The notes: generated by a model not told the origin, from the letters alone. DNA of 13,166 nucleotides from Christensenella sp. UBA5399 (GCA_002407725.1 DHOD01000026.1:2936-16101); one strand, 5' to 3'. Positions 1 through 8,295 are shown, counted from the first letter of the stretch. Translations and numbers: made by a program.

Positions 1-336
1 AAACCCGTCAAAAGGGGGATACTTGCCACGATCTACGCCGACCTGAAGGATGGCGTGGACGCGGGCGCAATCAGCAGGGCGTACGCCGATGCGTATGCCG
101 ATGCGGCGTTCACCCATGTGCTGGAACCGGGGCAGTTGCCCGAGCTCAAGCATGTGGTGGGATCGAATAACTGCGTGATCGGCTTTGATATATCGGAAAG
201 GACGGGGCGTGTGCTCGTTGTGTCCTGTACCGATAACCTGCTGAAAGGCGCGTCAGGACAGGCTGTGCAGAACTTTAACATCATGCATGGGCTGGATGAG
301 CGCACCGGGCTCGACAGCGTCGCGTGGTATTTGTGA
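1..336 (+). CDS. argC: N-acetyl-gamma-glutamyl-phosphate reductase, C-terminal part (5' end outside window)
   Basis: ArgC reduces N-acetylglutamyl phosphate to the semialdehyde with NADPH, the third step of arginine synthesis, in the cytoplasm. The reading frame is open from base 1 and ends at TGA 334-336, giving the last 111 residues of a protein normally near 345 residues, so about two thirds are missing upstream. Recognisable ArgC signatures are PVKRGILATIY at the start, then VGSNNCVIGFD, and near the end the strongly conserved DNLLKGASGQAVQN followed by NIMHGL. A GTG at 55 is in frame but lies inside conserved ArgC sequence, so it is not the start. argB follows after 34 bases, which supports an operon. 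The last codons form the left arm of a perfect inverted repeat. Confidence 0.95.
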   Translation, partial: KPVKRGILATIYADLKDGVDAGAISRAYADAYADAAFTHVLEPGQLPELKHVVGSNNCVIGFDISERTGRVLVVSCTDNLLKGASGQAVQNFNIMHGLDERTGLDSVAWYL

Positions 337-349
337 CAAATACCACGCG
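321..349. repeat. Perfect 13-bp inverted repeat spanning the argC stop codon
   Basis: The left arm CGCGTGGTATTTG (321-333) and right arm CAAATACCACGCG (337-349) are exact reverse complements. The 3-base loop is the argC TGA stop (334-336). No T-tract follows, so this is not a typical terminator. It ends about 10 bases before the argB ribosome site. It could be an mRNA processing or stabilising hairpin, a translational-coupling element or a protein-binding palindrome; the sequence does not decide. Confidence 0.85.
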
Positions 350-370
350 CGTAAACGATAGGAGAATGAA

Positions 371-1249
371 ATGAACGAAGATAAAATGAAAAAATACCAG
401 GACAACGCACACATCCTTGTGGAGGCATTGCCGTATATACAGCGCCTTTTTGGCAAAACTATTGTGATCAAATACGGCGGCGCAGCTATGCTGAACGAAG
501 AACTGACCCACAAGATTATGGAAGACATTACATTGCTCAAATTTGTGGGGATGAATCCCATATTGATCCATGGCGGCGGGCCGGACATCAATCACATGCT
601 GGAGGCGCTGGATCTGCAGCCGCAGTTTATCGACGGGCTGCGTGTGACGGACGACCAGACGATGGAAGTGGTACAGATGGTGCTGGCGGGCAAGATCAAC
701 AAGGAGATTGCATCCAAGCTGAATGGCCTGGGGGCCTCTGCAATCGGCCTTTGCGGGATCGACGGCAACATTATCAAGGCGGAAAAAGCGCCGCCGAAAA
801 ACGGTGTGGATTTAGGAAATGTAGGAAAAATCACATCAATCAATACAGCGTTGTTGGAGACATTGACGCACGACCAGTATATCCCTGTGATCGCGCCTAT
901 CGGTGTGGGTGAGAACGGGGAGAGCTATAACATCAATGCGGATACGGCGGCGGGCGCGATTGCGGCGGCGCTGCAGGCGGAAAAACTGATTTTCCTGACG
1001 GATACGGACGGTGTCCGCACCAAGGAAGACGACCCTGAGACATTGCTGTACGTGGCGTCAAAAAATGATATAATGAATATGATCGGTGAAGGAAAGATTG
1101 TGGGAGGGATGTTGCCCAAGGTGAACAGCTGCCTGGAAGCATTGAAAAACGGCGTCAACCGTACGCATATCCTCAATGGGACGATCCCGCACCCGATCAT
1201 ACTGGAGATATTTACCGATTCGGGCATTGGCACGATGGTGACGGGGTGA
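371..1249 (+). CDS. argB: Acetylglutamate kinase, arginine-inhibitable type
   Basis: ArgB phosphorylates the gamma-carboxylate of N-acetylglutamate using ATP, the second and usually controlling step of arginine synthesis. The 292-residue protein shows the amino acid kinase fold: phosphate-binding IKYGGAAM (catalytic Lys34), the HGGGPDIN glycine loop (67-74), substrate-binding NINADTAAG (from 187) and LTDTDGV. It also has the N-terminal helix before Lys34 (NAHILVEALPYIQRLFG) and a C-terminal EIFTDSGIGTM. These mark the hexameric, arginine feedback-inhibited class, as known for Thermotoga and Pseudomonas enzymes. The start at 371 follows AGGAGA (360-365). The stop lies 5 bases before the argD start. 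Feedback control at ArgB fits the ArgJ acetyl cycle encoded nearby. Confidence 0.97.
   Translation: MNEDKMKKYQDNAHILVEALPYIQRLFGKTIVIKYGGAAMLNEELTHKIMEDITLLKFVGMNPILIHGGGPDINHMLEALDLQPQFIDGLRVTDDQTMEVVQMVLAGKINKEIASKLNGLGASAIGLCGIDGNIIKAEKAPPKNGVDLGNVGKITSINTALLETLTHDQYIPVIAPIGVGENGESYNINADTAAGAIAAALQAEKLIFLTDTDGVRTKEDDPETLLYVASKNDIMNMIGEGKIVGGMLPKVNSCLEALKNGVNRTHILNGTIPHPIILEIFTDSGIGTMVTG
1243..1249 (+). promoter_or_regulatory. Ribosome binding site that decides the argD start
   Basis: GGGGTGA ends 5 bases before ATG 1255 and overlaps the argB stop. An in-frame GTG at 1246 lies inside this site and has no comparable site of its own, so ATG 1255 is the better start. The arrangement implies argB-argD translational coupling. 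Confidence 0.6.
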
Positions 1250-1254
1250 GCAGT

Positions 1255-2445
1255 ATGGATGTAAAGACAATGGAGATGTTGGACAGCCAGTATTTTATGC
1301 CGGTGTTTGGGCAACGGTTGCCTGTTGCATTTGAAACGGGAGAGGGCGCAAACCTGTATGACAGTACCGGGAAGAAATATACGGACTTTTTGGCGGGGAT
1401 TGCCGTCAATGCGCTGGGGTATTCCGATCAGGGGTTTAAGGCCGCTGTAAAGGCGCAGGTGGATCAATTGCTGCATACCAGCAATTATTTTTATATAGAG
1501 CCGCAGGCCCGGTTGGCGGAAGCGCTGTGTAAAAAGACCGGCATGGGGAAAGTGTTTTTTACCAACAGTGGTGCGGAAGCGAATGAGTGTGCGATCAAGC
1601 TGGCAAAGAAGCGGGCGTTTAACAAAGGGTTGGATTCGGCGGATTTCGTGTCGGTGAAAAGCGGATTCCATGGGCGGACGCTGGCGACGCTGACGGCCAC
1701 AGGCCAGGAGAAATTTCATGTGCCGTTTGCACCAGGGACATACGAGTATGCGTATGTGGAGGCGAATGATGAGGCTGCCGTAAAGGCCGCTGTTACGCCA
1801 AAAACGTGCGGTGTAATAGTGGAAATAATACAGGGCGAAGGCGGCGTGAATGTACTGGATTTTGCGTACTTGTGCCTGCTGGAAAAGCTGTGCAGGGACA
1901 ACGATGCGCTGTTGATTGTGGATGAGGTGCAGACCGGGATGGGGCGTACGGGTAAGTTTCTCGCCTCCGAACATGCGGGTATAAAGCCGGATGTTGTGAC
2001 ACTTGCAAAGGCGTTGGGAAATGGCGTGCCGATCGGCGCGTGCCTGGCGACGGATGCAGCGGCGGAAGCGTTTCTGCCCGGCGACCACGGTTCCACATTT
2101 GGTGGCAATTTTCTGGCCTGCACTGCGGCACTGTATGTGACAGAAGCAATTGGAGACGACATGCTGGCGGCAATCGCGCAAAAAGGCGCTTACTTGGAAG
2201 TCAAGCTGCGCGAGTTGATGCGTGCCGTGCCGCATGCGGTCATCGACGTACGTGGCATTGGGCTGATGCAGGCTGCAGAGCTTTCGAACGAATACAGCGC
2301 AATGGGTATCAAGCGCAATATGCTGGATAAAGGGTTTGTGATTGGGACTGCAGGCAGCAATGCTTTGCGGTTCTTGCCGCCTTATGTGATAAAGGAGAAG
2401 GACATAGATCGCCTCATAGAGGCCTTAATTGAAACGTTGCAATAA
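1255..2445 (+). CDS. argD: Acetylornithine aminotransferase
   Basis: ArgD is a class III PLP-dependent aminotransferase that makes N2-acetylornithine from the semialdehyde and glutamate; in many bacteria it also serves lysine synthesis. From ATG 1255 the protein has 396 residues, the normal length. Visible features are NSGAEAN (104-110) for the PLP phosphate, FHGRT (138-142), [11 protein letters not shown] with PLP-ring Asp223, the Schiff-base lysine in LAKALGNG (Lys252), and GSTFGGN (from 279) contributed across the dimer. The alternative GTG at 1246 would add three residues and overlap argB by four bases. carB follows after 14 bases. Ornithine aminotransferases are close relatives, but the arg operon context makes ArgD much more likely. 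Confidence 0.95.
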   Translation: MDVKTMEMLDSQYFMPVFGQRLPVAFETGEGANLYDSTGKKYTDFLAGIAVNALGYSDQGFKAAVKAQVDQLLHTSNYFYIEPQARLAEALCKKTGMGKVFFTNSGAEANECAIKLAKKRAFNKGLDSADFVSVKSGFHGRTLATLTATGQEKFHVPFAPGTYEYAYVEANDEAAVKAAVTPKTCGVIVEIIQGEGGVNVLDFAYLCLLEKLCRDNDALLIVDEVQTGMGRTGKFLASEHAGIKPDVVTLAKALGNGVPIGACLATDAAAEAFLPGDHGSTFGGNFLACTAALYVTEAIGDDMLAAIAQKGAYLEVKLRELMRAVPHAVIDVRGIGLMQAAELSNEYSAMGIKRNMLDKGFVIGTAGSNALRFLPPYVIKEKDIDRLIEALIETLQ

Positions 2446-2459
2446 ACACAGGAGAGAAG

Positions 2460-5400
2460 ATGCCAAGATTAAAAGATGTAGAGAAAATACTGGTAATTGG
2501 GTCGGGGCCGATTGTCATTGGGCAGGCGGCGGAGTTTGATTACAGCGGCACACAGGCGTGCAAAGCGCTCAAGGAGGAAGGGTTTGAGGTGGTGCTGATC
2601 AACTCGAACCCGGCCACCATCATGACCGACAAGGAAATGGCCGACAAGGTGTACATTGAGCCGCTGGTGCCGGAGACGGTGATCAGGATACTGAAGAAGG
2701 AGCGCCCGCAGGGCATCATTGCCACACTGGGCGGGCAGACAGGGCTCAATCTTGCGATTGAACTGGATAAGTCCGGCATACTGGAGAAGCTGGGCATACG
2801 CCTGCTGGGGACCTCGCTCAAATCCATACAAATGGCTGAGGACAGGGAGCTTTTTCGTGATTTGATGACAGCCCATGATCAAAAAACCGCAATGTCGACA
2901 ATTGTCACATCAATTGCAGAGGCCGAGGCGTTTACCGAGCAATGCGCGTTTCCCATCATTGTACGCCCGGCCTACACATTGGGCGGTACGGGCGGTGGTA
3001 CTGCCCATAATATGGACGAGCTGCGCGAGATCTGCGCCCGTGGAATCAAGATGAGCATCATTAACCAGGTGCTGCTGGAGCAAAGTGTGGCAGGCTGGAA
3101 AGAGATTGAATATGAGGTAATTCGCGACAATTGCGACAACTGCGTGATTGTGTGTAATATGGAGAACATCGACCCGGTGGGTATCCACACGGGCGACAGC
3201 CTTGTGGTGGCGCCATCCCAGACGCTGACGGACACAGAGTACCAGATGCTGCGCACATCCGCAATCAAGATCATCCGTGCGCTGGACATCCGGGGCGGAT
3301 GCAATATCCAGTACGCGCTGGATCCCAATTCGTATGAATATGTGGTCATTGAGGTCAACCCCAGGGTGTCGCGGTCTTCGGCGCTGGCGTCTAAGGCGAC
3401 GGGATACCCCATTGCGCGGGTGGCCTCTAAGATAGCCGTGGGCTATAACCTGGATGAGATACTCAACTCGGTCACGGGCAAAACATATGCCTGTTTTGAA
3501 CCGTCGCTCGATTACGTTGTGACAAAAGTCCCGCGGTGGCCGTTTGATAAATTTGCGGGTGCAAACCGTCTGCTGGGGACGCAGATGAAGGCGACAGGCG
3601 AGGTGATGGCGATAGGGCGGAACATTGAGGAGTCGTTGCTAAAGGCCATTGACTGCCTGGATGTGAAGATGAATTATAACCTTGGCATGAAGAGCGTGGA
3701 TACATGGACGGATGAGGAGATTGCCGCATCGTTGGCGAGCCCGGACGACGAACGCATATTTGTGCTGTCCCAGGCTATCCAGCGGGGCAAATATACGGTC
3801 GACGAGCTGCACGAGATCACAAAGATCGACCGCTTCTTTATCAATAAGCTGAAAAACATTGTAGACCTTGCGAAGCAGTTGCGTAAGTATACAATCGACA
3901 CGCTGACGCCCGAAATGCTGCTCAAATGCAAAAAGGCGGGCTTTGGCGACGGATACATTGCGGACTGCATTGGCGCACACCGTTCGCAGATCATTTATAT
4001 GCGCAGCGCGCTGAATATCCGTCCGTCGTTCAAAAAGGTGGATACATGCGCAGGCGAGTTTGAGGCGGTTACACCGTACTACTATTCGTCATACGATAAT
4101 GAAGACGAGGTAATTGCAACACCAAAGAAAAGCGTGATTGTACTGGGCTCCGGTCCCATCCGCATTGGCCAGGGCATCGAGTTTGACTATTGCTCGGTGC
4201 ATTCGGTGCGCACGCTGAAGGATATGGGTTACGAATCAATTATCATCAATTCCAACCCGGAGACAGTCTCGACGGATTTTGATACGTCCGATAAGCTGTA
4301 TTTTGAGCCGCTGACCAGCGAGTGTGTGCTGGATATCATAGACAAGGAGGAGCCGGAAGGCGTGATCGTCCAGTTTGGCGGACAGACGGCGATCAACCTG
4401 GCGCAATCCATCCATGAGGCGGGCAAGACGGTTTTGGGTACGACGGTGGAGGACATTGACAGGGCCGAGGACAGGGACAGATTCCTGAAAATGCTGGAGA
4501 AGCTGGAGATCCCGTTGCCAAAAGGCGCGACGGCGTATTCTGTGCAGCAGGCGATAAAGGCTGCGAATGGGATCGGCTACCCGGTGCTGGTACGCCCGTC
4601 CTATGTGCTGGGCGGCCGCGCGATGGAGATTGTGTACAACGATAAGGAATTGACGGAATATATGACGATGGCGGTGGATGTATCACCTGACAAGCCGGTG
4701 CTGATCGACCGTTACATTACGGGCAAGGAAATCGAACTGGATGCTGTTGCAGATGGCACGGATGTTCTGGTTGTAGGAATTATGGAGCATATCGAGCGCG
4801 CGGGCGTGCATTCGGGCGACAGCTTTGCCGTGTATCCCACGCAGAACATATCCCGCGCCGACAAGAAGAAGATTGCCGAATATGGCATTGCGATTGGCAG
4901 GGAGCTGAATATCAAAGGCTTGTTCAACATACAGTTTGTGATGGATGGTGATGGAGAGATATACGTGCTGGAAGTGAATCCGCGCGCCAGCCGCACAGTG
5001 CCGATATTGTCCAAGGTGACAGGGATCAACATGATCGACCTGGCAACGCGCGTGATGATGGGGGAGACGCTTGTGCAACACGGGTACAAGACGGGCATCC
5101 ATAAGGAATCCAAGATGATCACGGTCAAAGCGCCGGTATTCTCATTTGCAAAACTGGCCAGGGTGGATACGTTCCTGGGGCCGGAAATGAAATCGACAGG
5201 CGAGGTCATGGGGACGGACCGCACGTTTGAACGTGCGCTCAAAAAAGCATATACTGCAGCAGGGTTTAGCCTGCCAAAGAGCGGTGGGACAGTGCTTTTC
5301 AGCGTTGCGGACCGCGATAAGGCAGAGGCTTTGGAGATCGCAAAGGAAATGGAAGCCTGCGGGTTTGGGATTGCTGGGACAGCGGGGACGTACCAATATT

Positions 5401-5651
5401 TTAAAAAGGGCGGGCTTGTGTGTGAAAAAACACAGAACACGCTCGAGCAAATTAAGCAAAGCGAATTCGCGCTGGTGATCAATACGCCCACGCGGGGCAA
5501 ACAGAGCGAGCGCGAAGGGTTTAAGCTGCGGCGGACGGCGGTCGGGTTCAACGTATCCTGCATTACGTCGATGGACACGGTGCGGTCTATGCTGACGGTG
5601 ATGCAATCGGAAGCAGCTCCGGCAGTGATTCCGCTGCACGAGTACAAGTAA
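2460..5651 (+). CDS. carB: Carbamoyl phosphate synthase, large subunit
   Basis: CarB makes carbamoyl phosphate from bicarbonate, ammonia and two ATP. Ammonia normally comes from glutamine hydrolysed by CarA, and the product feeds arginine and pyrimidine synthesis. The 1063-residue protein is full length and shows the internal duplication. The first half opens with [20 protein letters not shown] and includes [20 protein letters not shown]. The second opens near residue 555 with [20 protein letters not shown] and includes [18 protein letters not shown]. The allosteric MGS-like domain starts near 941 and includes [13 protein letters not shown] 2460 follows AGGAGA (2450-2455). No carA is adjacent, which is unusual because carA normally directly precedes carB; the partner must lie elsewhere. 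Placement in the arg operon suggests arginine control of supply, but the protein alone does not show an arginine-specific isoform. Confidence 0.97.
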   Translation: MPRLKDVEKILVIGSGPIVIGQAAEFDYSGTQACKALKEEGFEVVLINSNPATIMTDKEMADKVYIEPLVPETVIRILKKERPQGIIATLGGQTGLNLAIELDKSGILEKLGIRLLGTSLKSIQMAEDRELFRDLMTAHDQKTAMSTIVTSIAEAEAFTEQCAFPIIVRPAYTLGGTGGGTAHNMDELREICARGIKMSIINQVLLEQSVAGWKEIEYEVIRDNCDNCVIVCNMENIDPVGIHTGDSLVVAPSQTLTDTEYQMLRTSAIKIIRALDIRGGCNIQYALDPNSYEYVVIEVNPRVSRSSALASKATGYPIARVASKIAVGYNLDEILNSVTGKTYACFEPSLDYVVTKVPRWPFDKFAGANRLLGTQMKATGEVMAIGRNIEESLLKAIDCLDVKMNYNLGMKSVDTWTDEEIAASLASPDDERIFVLSQAIQRGKYTVDELHEITKIDRFFINKLKNIVDLAKQLRKYTIDTLTPEMLLKCKKAGFGDGYIADCIGAHRSQIIYMRSALNIRPSFKKVDTCAGEFEAVTPYYYSSYDNEDEVIATPKKSVIVLGSGPIRIGQGIEFDYCSVHSVRTLKDMGYESIIINSNPETVSTDFDTSDKLYFEPLTSECVLDIIDKEEPEGVIVQFGGQTAINLAQSIHEAGKTVLGTTVEDIDRAEDRDRFLKMLEKLEIPLPKGATAYSVQQAIKAANGIGYPVLVRPSYVLGGRAMEIVYNDKELTEYMTMAVDVSPDKPVLIDRYITGKEIELDAVADGTDVLVVGIMEHIERAGVHSGDSFAVYPTQNISRADKKKIAEYGIAIGRELNIKGLFNIQFVMDGDGEIYVLEVNPRASRTVPILSKVTGINMIDLATRVMMGETLVQHGYKTGIHKESKMITVKAPVFSFAKLARVDTFLGPEMKSTGEVMGTDRTFERALKKAYTAAGFSLPKSGGTVLFSVADRDKAEALEIAKEMEACGFGIAGTAGTYQYFKKGGLVCEKTQNTLEQIKQSEFALVINTPTRGKQSEREGFKLRRTAVGFNVSCITSMDTVRSMLTVMQSEAAPAVIPLHEYK

Positions 5652-5656
5652 CGGTT

Positions 5657-6181
5657 ATGGAACAGATTGTTTTGACACAGGCGGCGCCAAGCGACGCAGC
5701 CGCCATACTGGATATCACAAAAGAAGCGTTTGGGCTTTATGCGCAGGAAATACGCAAGCGTGAAAACGTTGAAGCCTTGCATGAAACACTGGACGATGTG
5801 TTAAGTGACATAAACAACAAGCATGTGTATCTCGCAAAGATTGACGGAGAGACTGTGGGCAGTGTGCGGTTTGCGGTTCTGGAGGACGGGATTGCATCCC
5901 TGAGCCGGTTTGCGATGCGTACAGATGCGCGCGACCTGGGTATTGGCGGCCTGCTGCTGGAGAAGGTGCGGCTGGGGTGTATTGACCTGGGGGTACGTGC
6001 GATTGTGCTGCATACGGCGTCAAAGATGCGCAGTACCGTGGCGTTTTATCTGAAGAACGGTTACTATATCCATTCTATTTCGCGCGATAAGGATTATATC
6101 CGCGCATTGATGGTCAACGAACTCGTGGAGATGGATGAATTGTTTGACTACGAGAAATATGTCGGCGTCCCACACGATTAA
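5657..6181 (+). CDS. GNAT-family N-acetyltransferase at the end of the arg operon
   Basis: This 174-residue protein fits a single GNAT domain. The acetyl-CoA pyrophosphate loop is RDLGIGG (92-98; R-x-x-G-x-G), after the strand SRFAMR and before a helix. Motif B is FYLKNGYY with a possible general-acid tyrosine at 131. It starts 5 bases after the carB stop and lacks a clear Shine-Dalgarno site, so it is probably translated by coupling. The substrate cannot be read from the sequence. Its place in an arginine operon suggests a short N-acetylglutamate synthase (ArgA-like), since stand-alone GNAT enzymes of this size act as such in some bacteria, for example mycobacteria. It could equally be an unrelated acetyltransferase. 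No convincing terminator follows. Confidence 0.85.
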   Translation: MEQIVLTQAAPSDAAAILDITKEAFGLYAQEIRKRENVEALHETLDDVLSDINNKHVYLAKIDGETVGSVRFAVLEDGIASLSRFAMRTDARDLGIGGLLLEKVRLGCIDLGVRAIVLHTASKMRSTVAFYLKNGYYIHSISRDKDYIRALMVNELVEMDELFDYEKYVGVPHD

Positions 6182-6217
6182 ATGATGATTGGGGCGTTAT
6201 AGATGGGCGGGACCGAT

Positions 6218-6245
6218 TGTACGGCTGAAAATAAAGCTGTACGGC
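6218..6245 (+). repeat. Two TGTACGGC direct repeats upstream of a promoter
   Basis: TGTACGGC occurs at 6218-6225 and again at 6238-6245, exactly 20 bp apart, about two helical turns. The second copy ends one base before the -35 hexamer at 6247. Same-face half-sites abutting a -35 box suggest an activator or repressor site; no regulator is identified. Confidence 0.5.
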
Positions 6246-6246
6246 A

Positions 6247-6276
6247 TTGACATATTGTGCCACATCCATGTATAAT
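6247..6276 (+). promoter_or_regulatory. Consensus sigma-A promoter for the small membrane protein pair
   Basis: Both hexamers are perfect: -35 TTGACA at 6247-6252 and -10 TATAAT at 6271-6276, with an 18-base spacer. Transcription would start near 6283, leaving a leader of about 55 bases before ATG 6339. Such a match predicts strong or tightly regulated expression. Confidence 0.85.
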
Positions 6277-6338
6277 TTCCTTGAATTCTGGGTATATATG
6301 TATAACGAAAAAAACAAAGGGATTGAGAGGAATTTTTC

Positions 6339-6635
6339 ATGATTTCATTGATAATGGGCCTGTTGGCGTTGGCGTGCAATATTCTTGCACTGCTCCCCAA
6401 TGTGATACCGAGCCTCAGCACGGGTTTTTTGGCTTTTATAGGCTTTGTGCTGGCGATTATTGCGGTTGCGACCGGGAGCAACATCCTCAAAGCGGATAAG
6501 GGCGACAAGAACGCGCGTGCGGGAAAAGCAATCGGAACGGTTTGCCTTATGCTTGCAATACTTGCCATTGTGCTGTTCTTTGTGATGCCGGTCGGTTGTG
6601 CGGCGGCAGCGATGGCATGCGCATGCGCACTATAG
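6339..6635 (+). CDS. Small cysteine-containing multi-pass membrane protein (DUF4190-like layout)
   Basis: Function unknown. The 98-residue protein is almost entirely hydrophobic, with predicted membrane segments at about 2-20, 29-46 and 64-86. They are separated by one polar loop (KADKGDKNARAGK, 51-63) that should face the cytoplasm by the positive-inside rule. The layout of a glycine-rich hydrophobic pair, charged loop and hydrophobic segment resembles the DUF4190 class of small bacterial membrane proteins, judged by pattern only. Five cysteines are present, three of them in the last twelve residues (GCAAAAMACACAL), which is unusual and might bind metal or be acylated. ATG 6339 follows GAGAGG (6325-6330) at 8 bases. 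A second protein of like design follows after 9 bases. Confidence 0.75.
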   Translation: MISLIMGLLALACNILALLPNVIPSLSTGFLAFIGFVLAIIAVATGSNILKADKGDKNARAGKAIGTVCLMLAILAIVLFFVMPVGCAAAAMACACAL

Positions 6636-6641
6636 AGTGCG
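6626..6641 (+). promoter_or_regulatory. Hairpin over the stop codon, covering the next gene's ribosome site
   Basis: CGCACT (6626-6631) and AGTGCG (6636-6641) pair perfectly around loop ATAG, which contains most of the upstream TAG stop (6633-6635). The only Shine-Dalgarno-like stretch for ATG 6645 (GAGTG, 6635-6639) lies in the right arm. A ribosome terminating here would open the hairpin, suggesting translational coupling. Confidence 0.45.
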
Positions 6642-6644
6642 GCT

Positions 6645-6911
6645 ATGGCGGTATTGATCGTTGCCATCCTCTCTTTGCCTCTGGCGTTTCTTTCATATAT
6701 CCCCGTCGTCAACTGGCTGTGCCTGATGGGTTTTACACTTGCGCTGGCGGCATGGGTGCTGGGGCGTAAGATTCACCAGACCGATCCGGGCGTGCGGTAT
6801 GCCCTGCCGGCGATGGTGATCGGTATTGTGGGAACATTCGCCAATCTTGTGTCCATTCTGGTGGCGTTTGTGCTGGGGAGCTTACTGCTGGGCGATTTTG
6901 TGGTGTTTTAG
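6645..6911 (+). CDS. Small multi-pass membrane protein, second of a tandem pair
   Basis: Function unknown. The 88-residue protein has hydrophobic segments at about 2-19, 22-40 and 52-82, with one polar loop (GRKIHQTDPGVRY, 40-52). The order of segments and loop matches the 98-residue protein just upstream, so the two may be diverged paralogues or halves of one assembly. Sequence identity is too low by eye to prove common descent. There is no free Shine-Dalgarno site before ATG 6645, which fits coupling to the upstream gene. A terminator 56 bases after the stop ends the unit. The C-terminus is hydrophobic and lacks the cysteines of its neighbour. Confidence 0.65.
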   Translation: MAVLIVAILSLPLAFLSYIPVVNWLCLMGFTLALAAWVLGRKIHQTDPGVRYALPAMVIGIVGTFANLVSILVAFVLGSLLLGDFVVF

Positions 6912-6966
6912 CGTGCCGATCCTACAATGTTAGCAATACGATCGATAGAATGAATACGACAATAAA

Positions 6967-7004
6967 AATCCCCGTCTCAAACAATGAGGCGGGGATTGCT
7001 TTTT
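6967..7004. terminator. Bidirectional intrinsic terminator between convergent units
   Basis: A 13-bp stem pairs 6967-6979 with 6985-6997, with one G-T wobble and loop AACAA. On the plus strand it is followed by GCTTTTT; on the minus strand the A-run at 6964-6968 becomes a T-tract. It therefore ends both the membrane-protein unit and argJ, whose stop is 18 bases away. Confidence 0.9.
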
Positions 7005-7014
7005 GGTTTTGGCG

Positions 7015-8238
7015 CTAAGACCGGTATTCGGCGTTTATTTTGATGTAATCGTATGTCAGGTCGCATCCCCAGGCCGCGCCCTTTCCGTTGCCGTCGCCCA
7101 TATCGATGGCCACAGTGATTTCATCTTCGCCCAGTATGGTGCTGGCCTGTTGTTCGTCATAACCTTGCTGGGTGGAATGGCTGCACACTACAACTTCTCC
7201 CGCCCTGCTTTTGAGGGTGATGGTGATGTCGTCCACAGGAAAATTGCCGGGTGTATAGCCCACGGCGCATATTGCGCGGCCCCAATTGGCGTCGGCAGCA
7301 AATACGGCTGCTTTAAAAAGATCGCTGCCTACAACTGTTTTGGCGATGGCCCGGGCCACGGTATTACTTGTTGCACCTGTCACGCGGCACTCGATTAGCT
7401 TGGTTGCGCCCTCGCCGTCCCTGGCAAGGGCCCGGCTCATTTTTGTCAGTATAACGGTCAATGCAGCGCAAAATACATTGTAATCTTCTGTATCGCTCTC
7501 TATTATCTTGTTGTTGGCGTTGCCGCTGGCCAATATTGCCGTGGTGTCGTTGGTGGACATATCGCCATCAATGTAAACCTGGTTGAGTGTAACGGTGGCG
7601 CTGCTGCCCAGTGCAGACTTGAGCATGCCAGGTGTAATTGCAACATCGGTGGTGATGAAAACCAACATGGTGGCCAGGTTGATGTTGATCATACCACTGC
7701 CCTTGCCGATTGCGCCAATGCGGCAGGGGACACCGCCCAAGTCAAATTCCACCGCGAATTCTTTTACAATGGTATCGGTTGTCATAATCGCACGCGCGGC
7801 GTCTCCGCTCCCATCGTGCGAAAGGTTGCGGATGATTTCCGGGATGCCGTCTGTAAAATGCCTGGCCGGCAGGTCCTGCCCTATGACGCCCGTAGAGGCG
7901 ATAATAAACTCGGATGGTGACGCGGATGTTGCCCCGGCGATGATGTCCAGGCTCTGCTGCGCCGTATCGGCCGCAGTCTGGTTGCAGGCATTGGCGTTGC
8001 CGCTGTTGGCCAGGATGCCGCGTGCATAGCCGTCTGCTATATTGCTGCGCGAAAGGACGACGGGCGCCGCGGTGACTTTGTTGGTGGTGAACATGGCTGC
8101 CGCCGGGCATGTGTGGTCGCACAATATGGCCGCCATATCGGCATTGCCGTTATGCTTGATGCCGGTGGCAGCCGCCGCTGCGCGAAAGCCACCAGGCGCG
8201 CACACACCACCGTCTATTTCCTTAAAATCAAAATTCAT
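7015..8238 (-). CDS. argJ: Ornithine acetyltransferase / N-acetylglutamate synthase (bifunctional ArgJ)
   Basis: ArgJ moves the acetyl group from N-acetylornithine to glutamate, releasing ornithine and regenerating N-acetylglutamate; many members also use acetyl-CoA. The 407-residue protein has the family hallmarks: GILANSGNANACN, STGVIGQDLP, GAIGKGSGMI (176-184), and the self-cleavage site Ala189-Thr190 in LATML, where Thr190 becomes the nucleophile of the beta chain. Later come YIDGDMSTNDT, FAADANWGRA and a C-terminal KINAEYRS. ATG 8238 is preceded by GGGAAGGG on the coding strand; an upstream in-frame start at 8295 adds 19 residues lacking family similarity and would overlap the promoter. 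The gene is monocistronic, opposite to the arg operon. Whether it also uses acetyl-CoA cannot be read from the sequence. Confidence 0.96.
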   Translation of the reverse strand: MNFDFKEIDGGVCAPGGFRAAAAATGIKHNGNADMAAILCDHTCPAAAMFTTNKVTAAPVVLSRSNIADGYARGILANSGNANACNQTAADTAQQSLDIIAGATSASPSEFIIASTGVIGQDLPARHFTDGIPEIIRNLSHDGSGDAARAIMTTDTIVKEFAVEFDLGGVPCRIGAIGKGSGMININLATMLVFITTDVAITPGMLKSALGSSATVTLNQVYIDGDMSTNDTTAILASGNANNKIIESDTEDYNVFCAALTVILTKMSRALARDGEGATKLIECRVTGATSNTVARAIAKTVVGSDLFKAAVFAADANWGRAICAVGYTPGNFPVDDITITLKSRAGEVVVCSHSTQQGYDEQQASTILGEDEITVAIDMGDGNGKGAAWGCDLTYDYIKINAEYRS

Positions 8239-8266
8239 ACTGAACCCTTCCCATGTATTTTTGTCA

Positions 8267-8295
8267 ATTATACGCCAATCACAACGGGGAGGCAA
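8267..8295 (-). promoter_or_regulatory. argJ promoter
   Basis: On the minus strand, -35 TTGCCT (8295-8290) and -10 TATAAT (8272-8267) are separated by 17 bases. The leader to ATG 8238 would be only about 20 bases. A small palindrome, AGGCAAGCCT (8290-8299), overlaps the -35. I found no convincing ArgR box, though arginine control would be expected. Confidence 0.75.

Noticed and set aside
329..341. FNR- or CRP-like operator in TATTTGTGACAAA
   Set aside because: It is the centre of the longer 13-bp palindrome inside the operon and lacks the spaced half-sites of those regulators; a hairpin explains it better.
925..2235. Long minus-strand open frame of 436 codons
   Set aside because: It lies opposite argB and argD, both strongly conserved. 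Its translation is rich in His, Arg and Cys with no recognisable motif, as expected of an antisense shadow.
4712..5782. Minus-strand open frame of 356 codons
   Set aside because: Antisense to carB and the GNAT start; no family pattern and no ribosome site.
7583..8029. Plus-strand open frame of 148 codons
   Set aside because: Antisense to argJ, whose motifs and self-cleavage site are intact on the other strand.
8239..8295. Upstream start for argJ at 8295
   Set aside because: The extra residues match nothing in ArgJ, and the extension covers the argJ -10 box.
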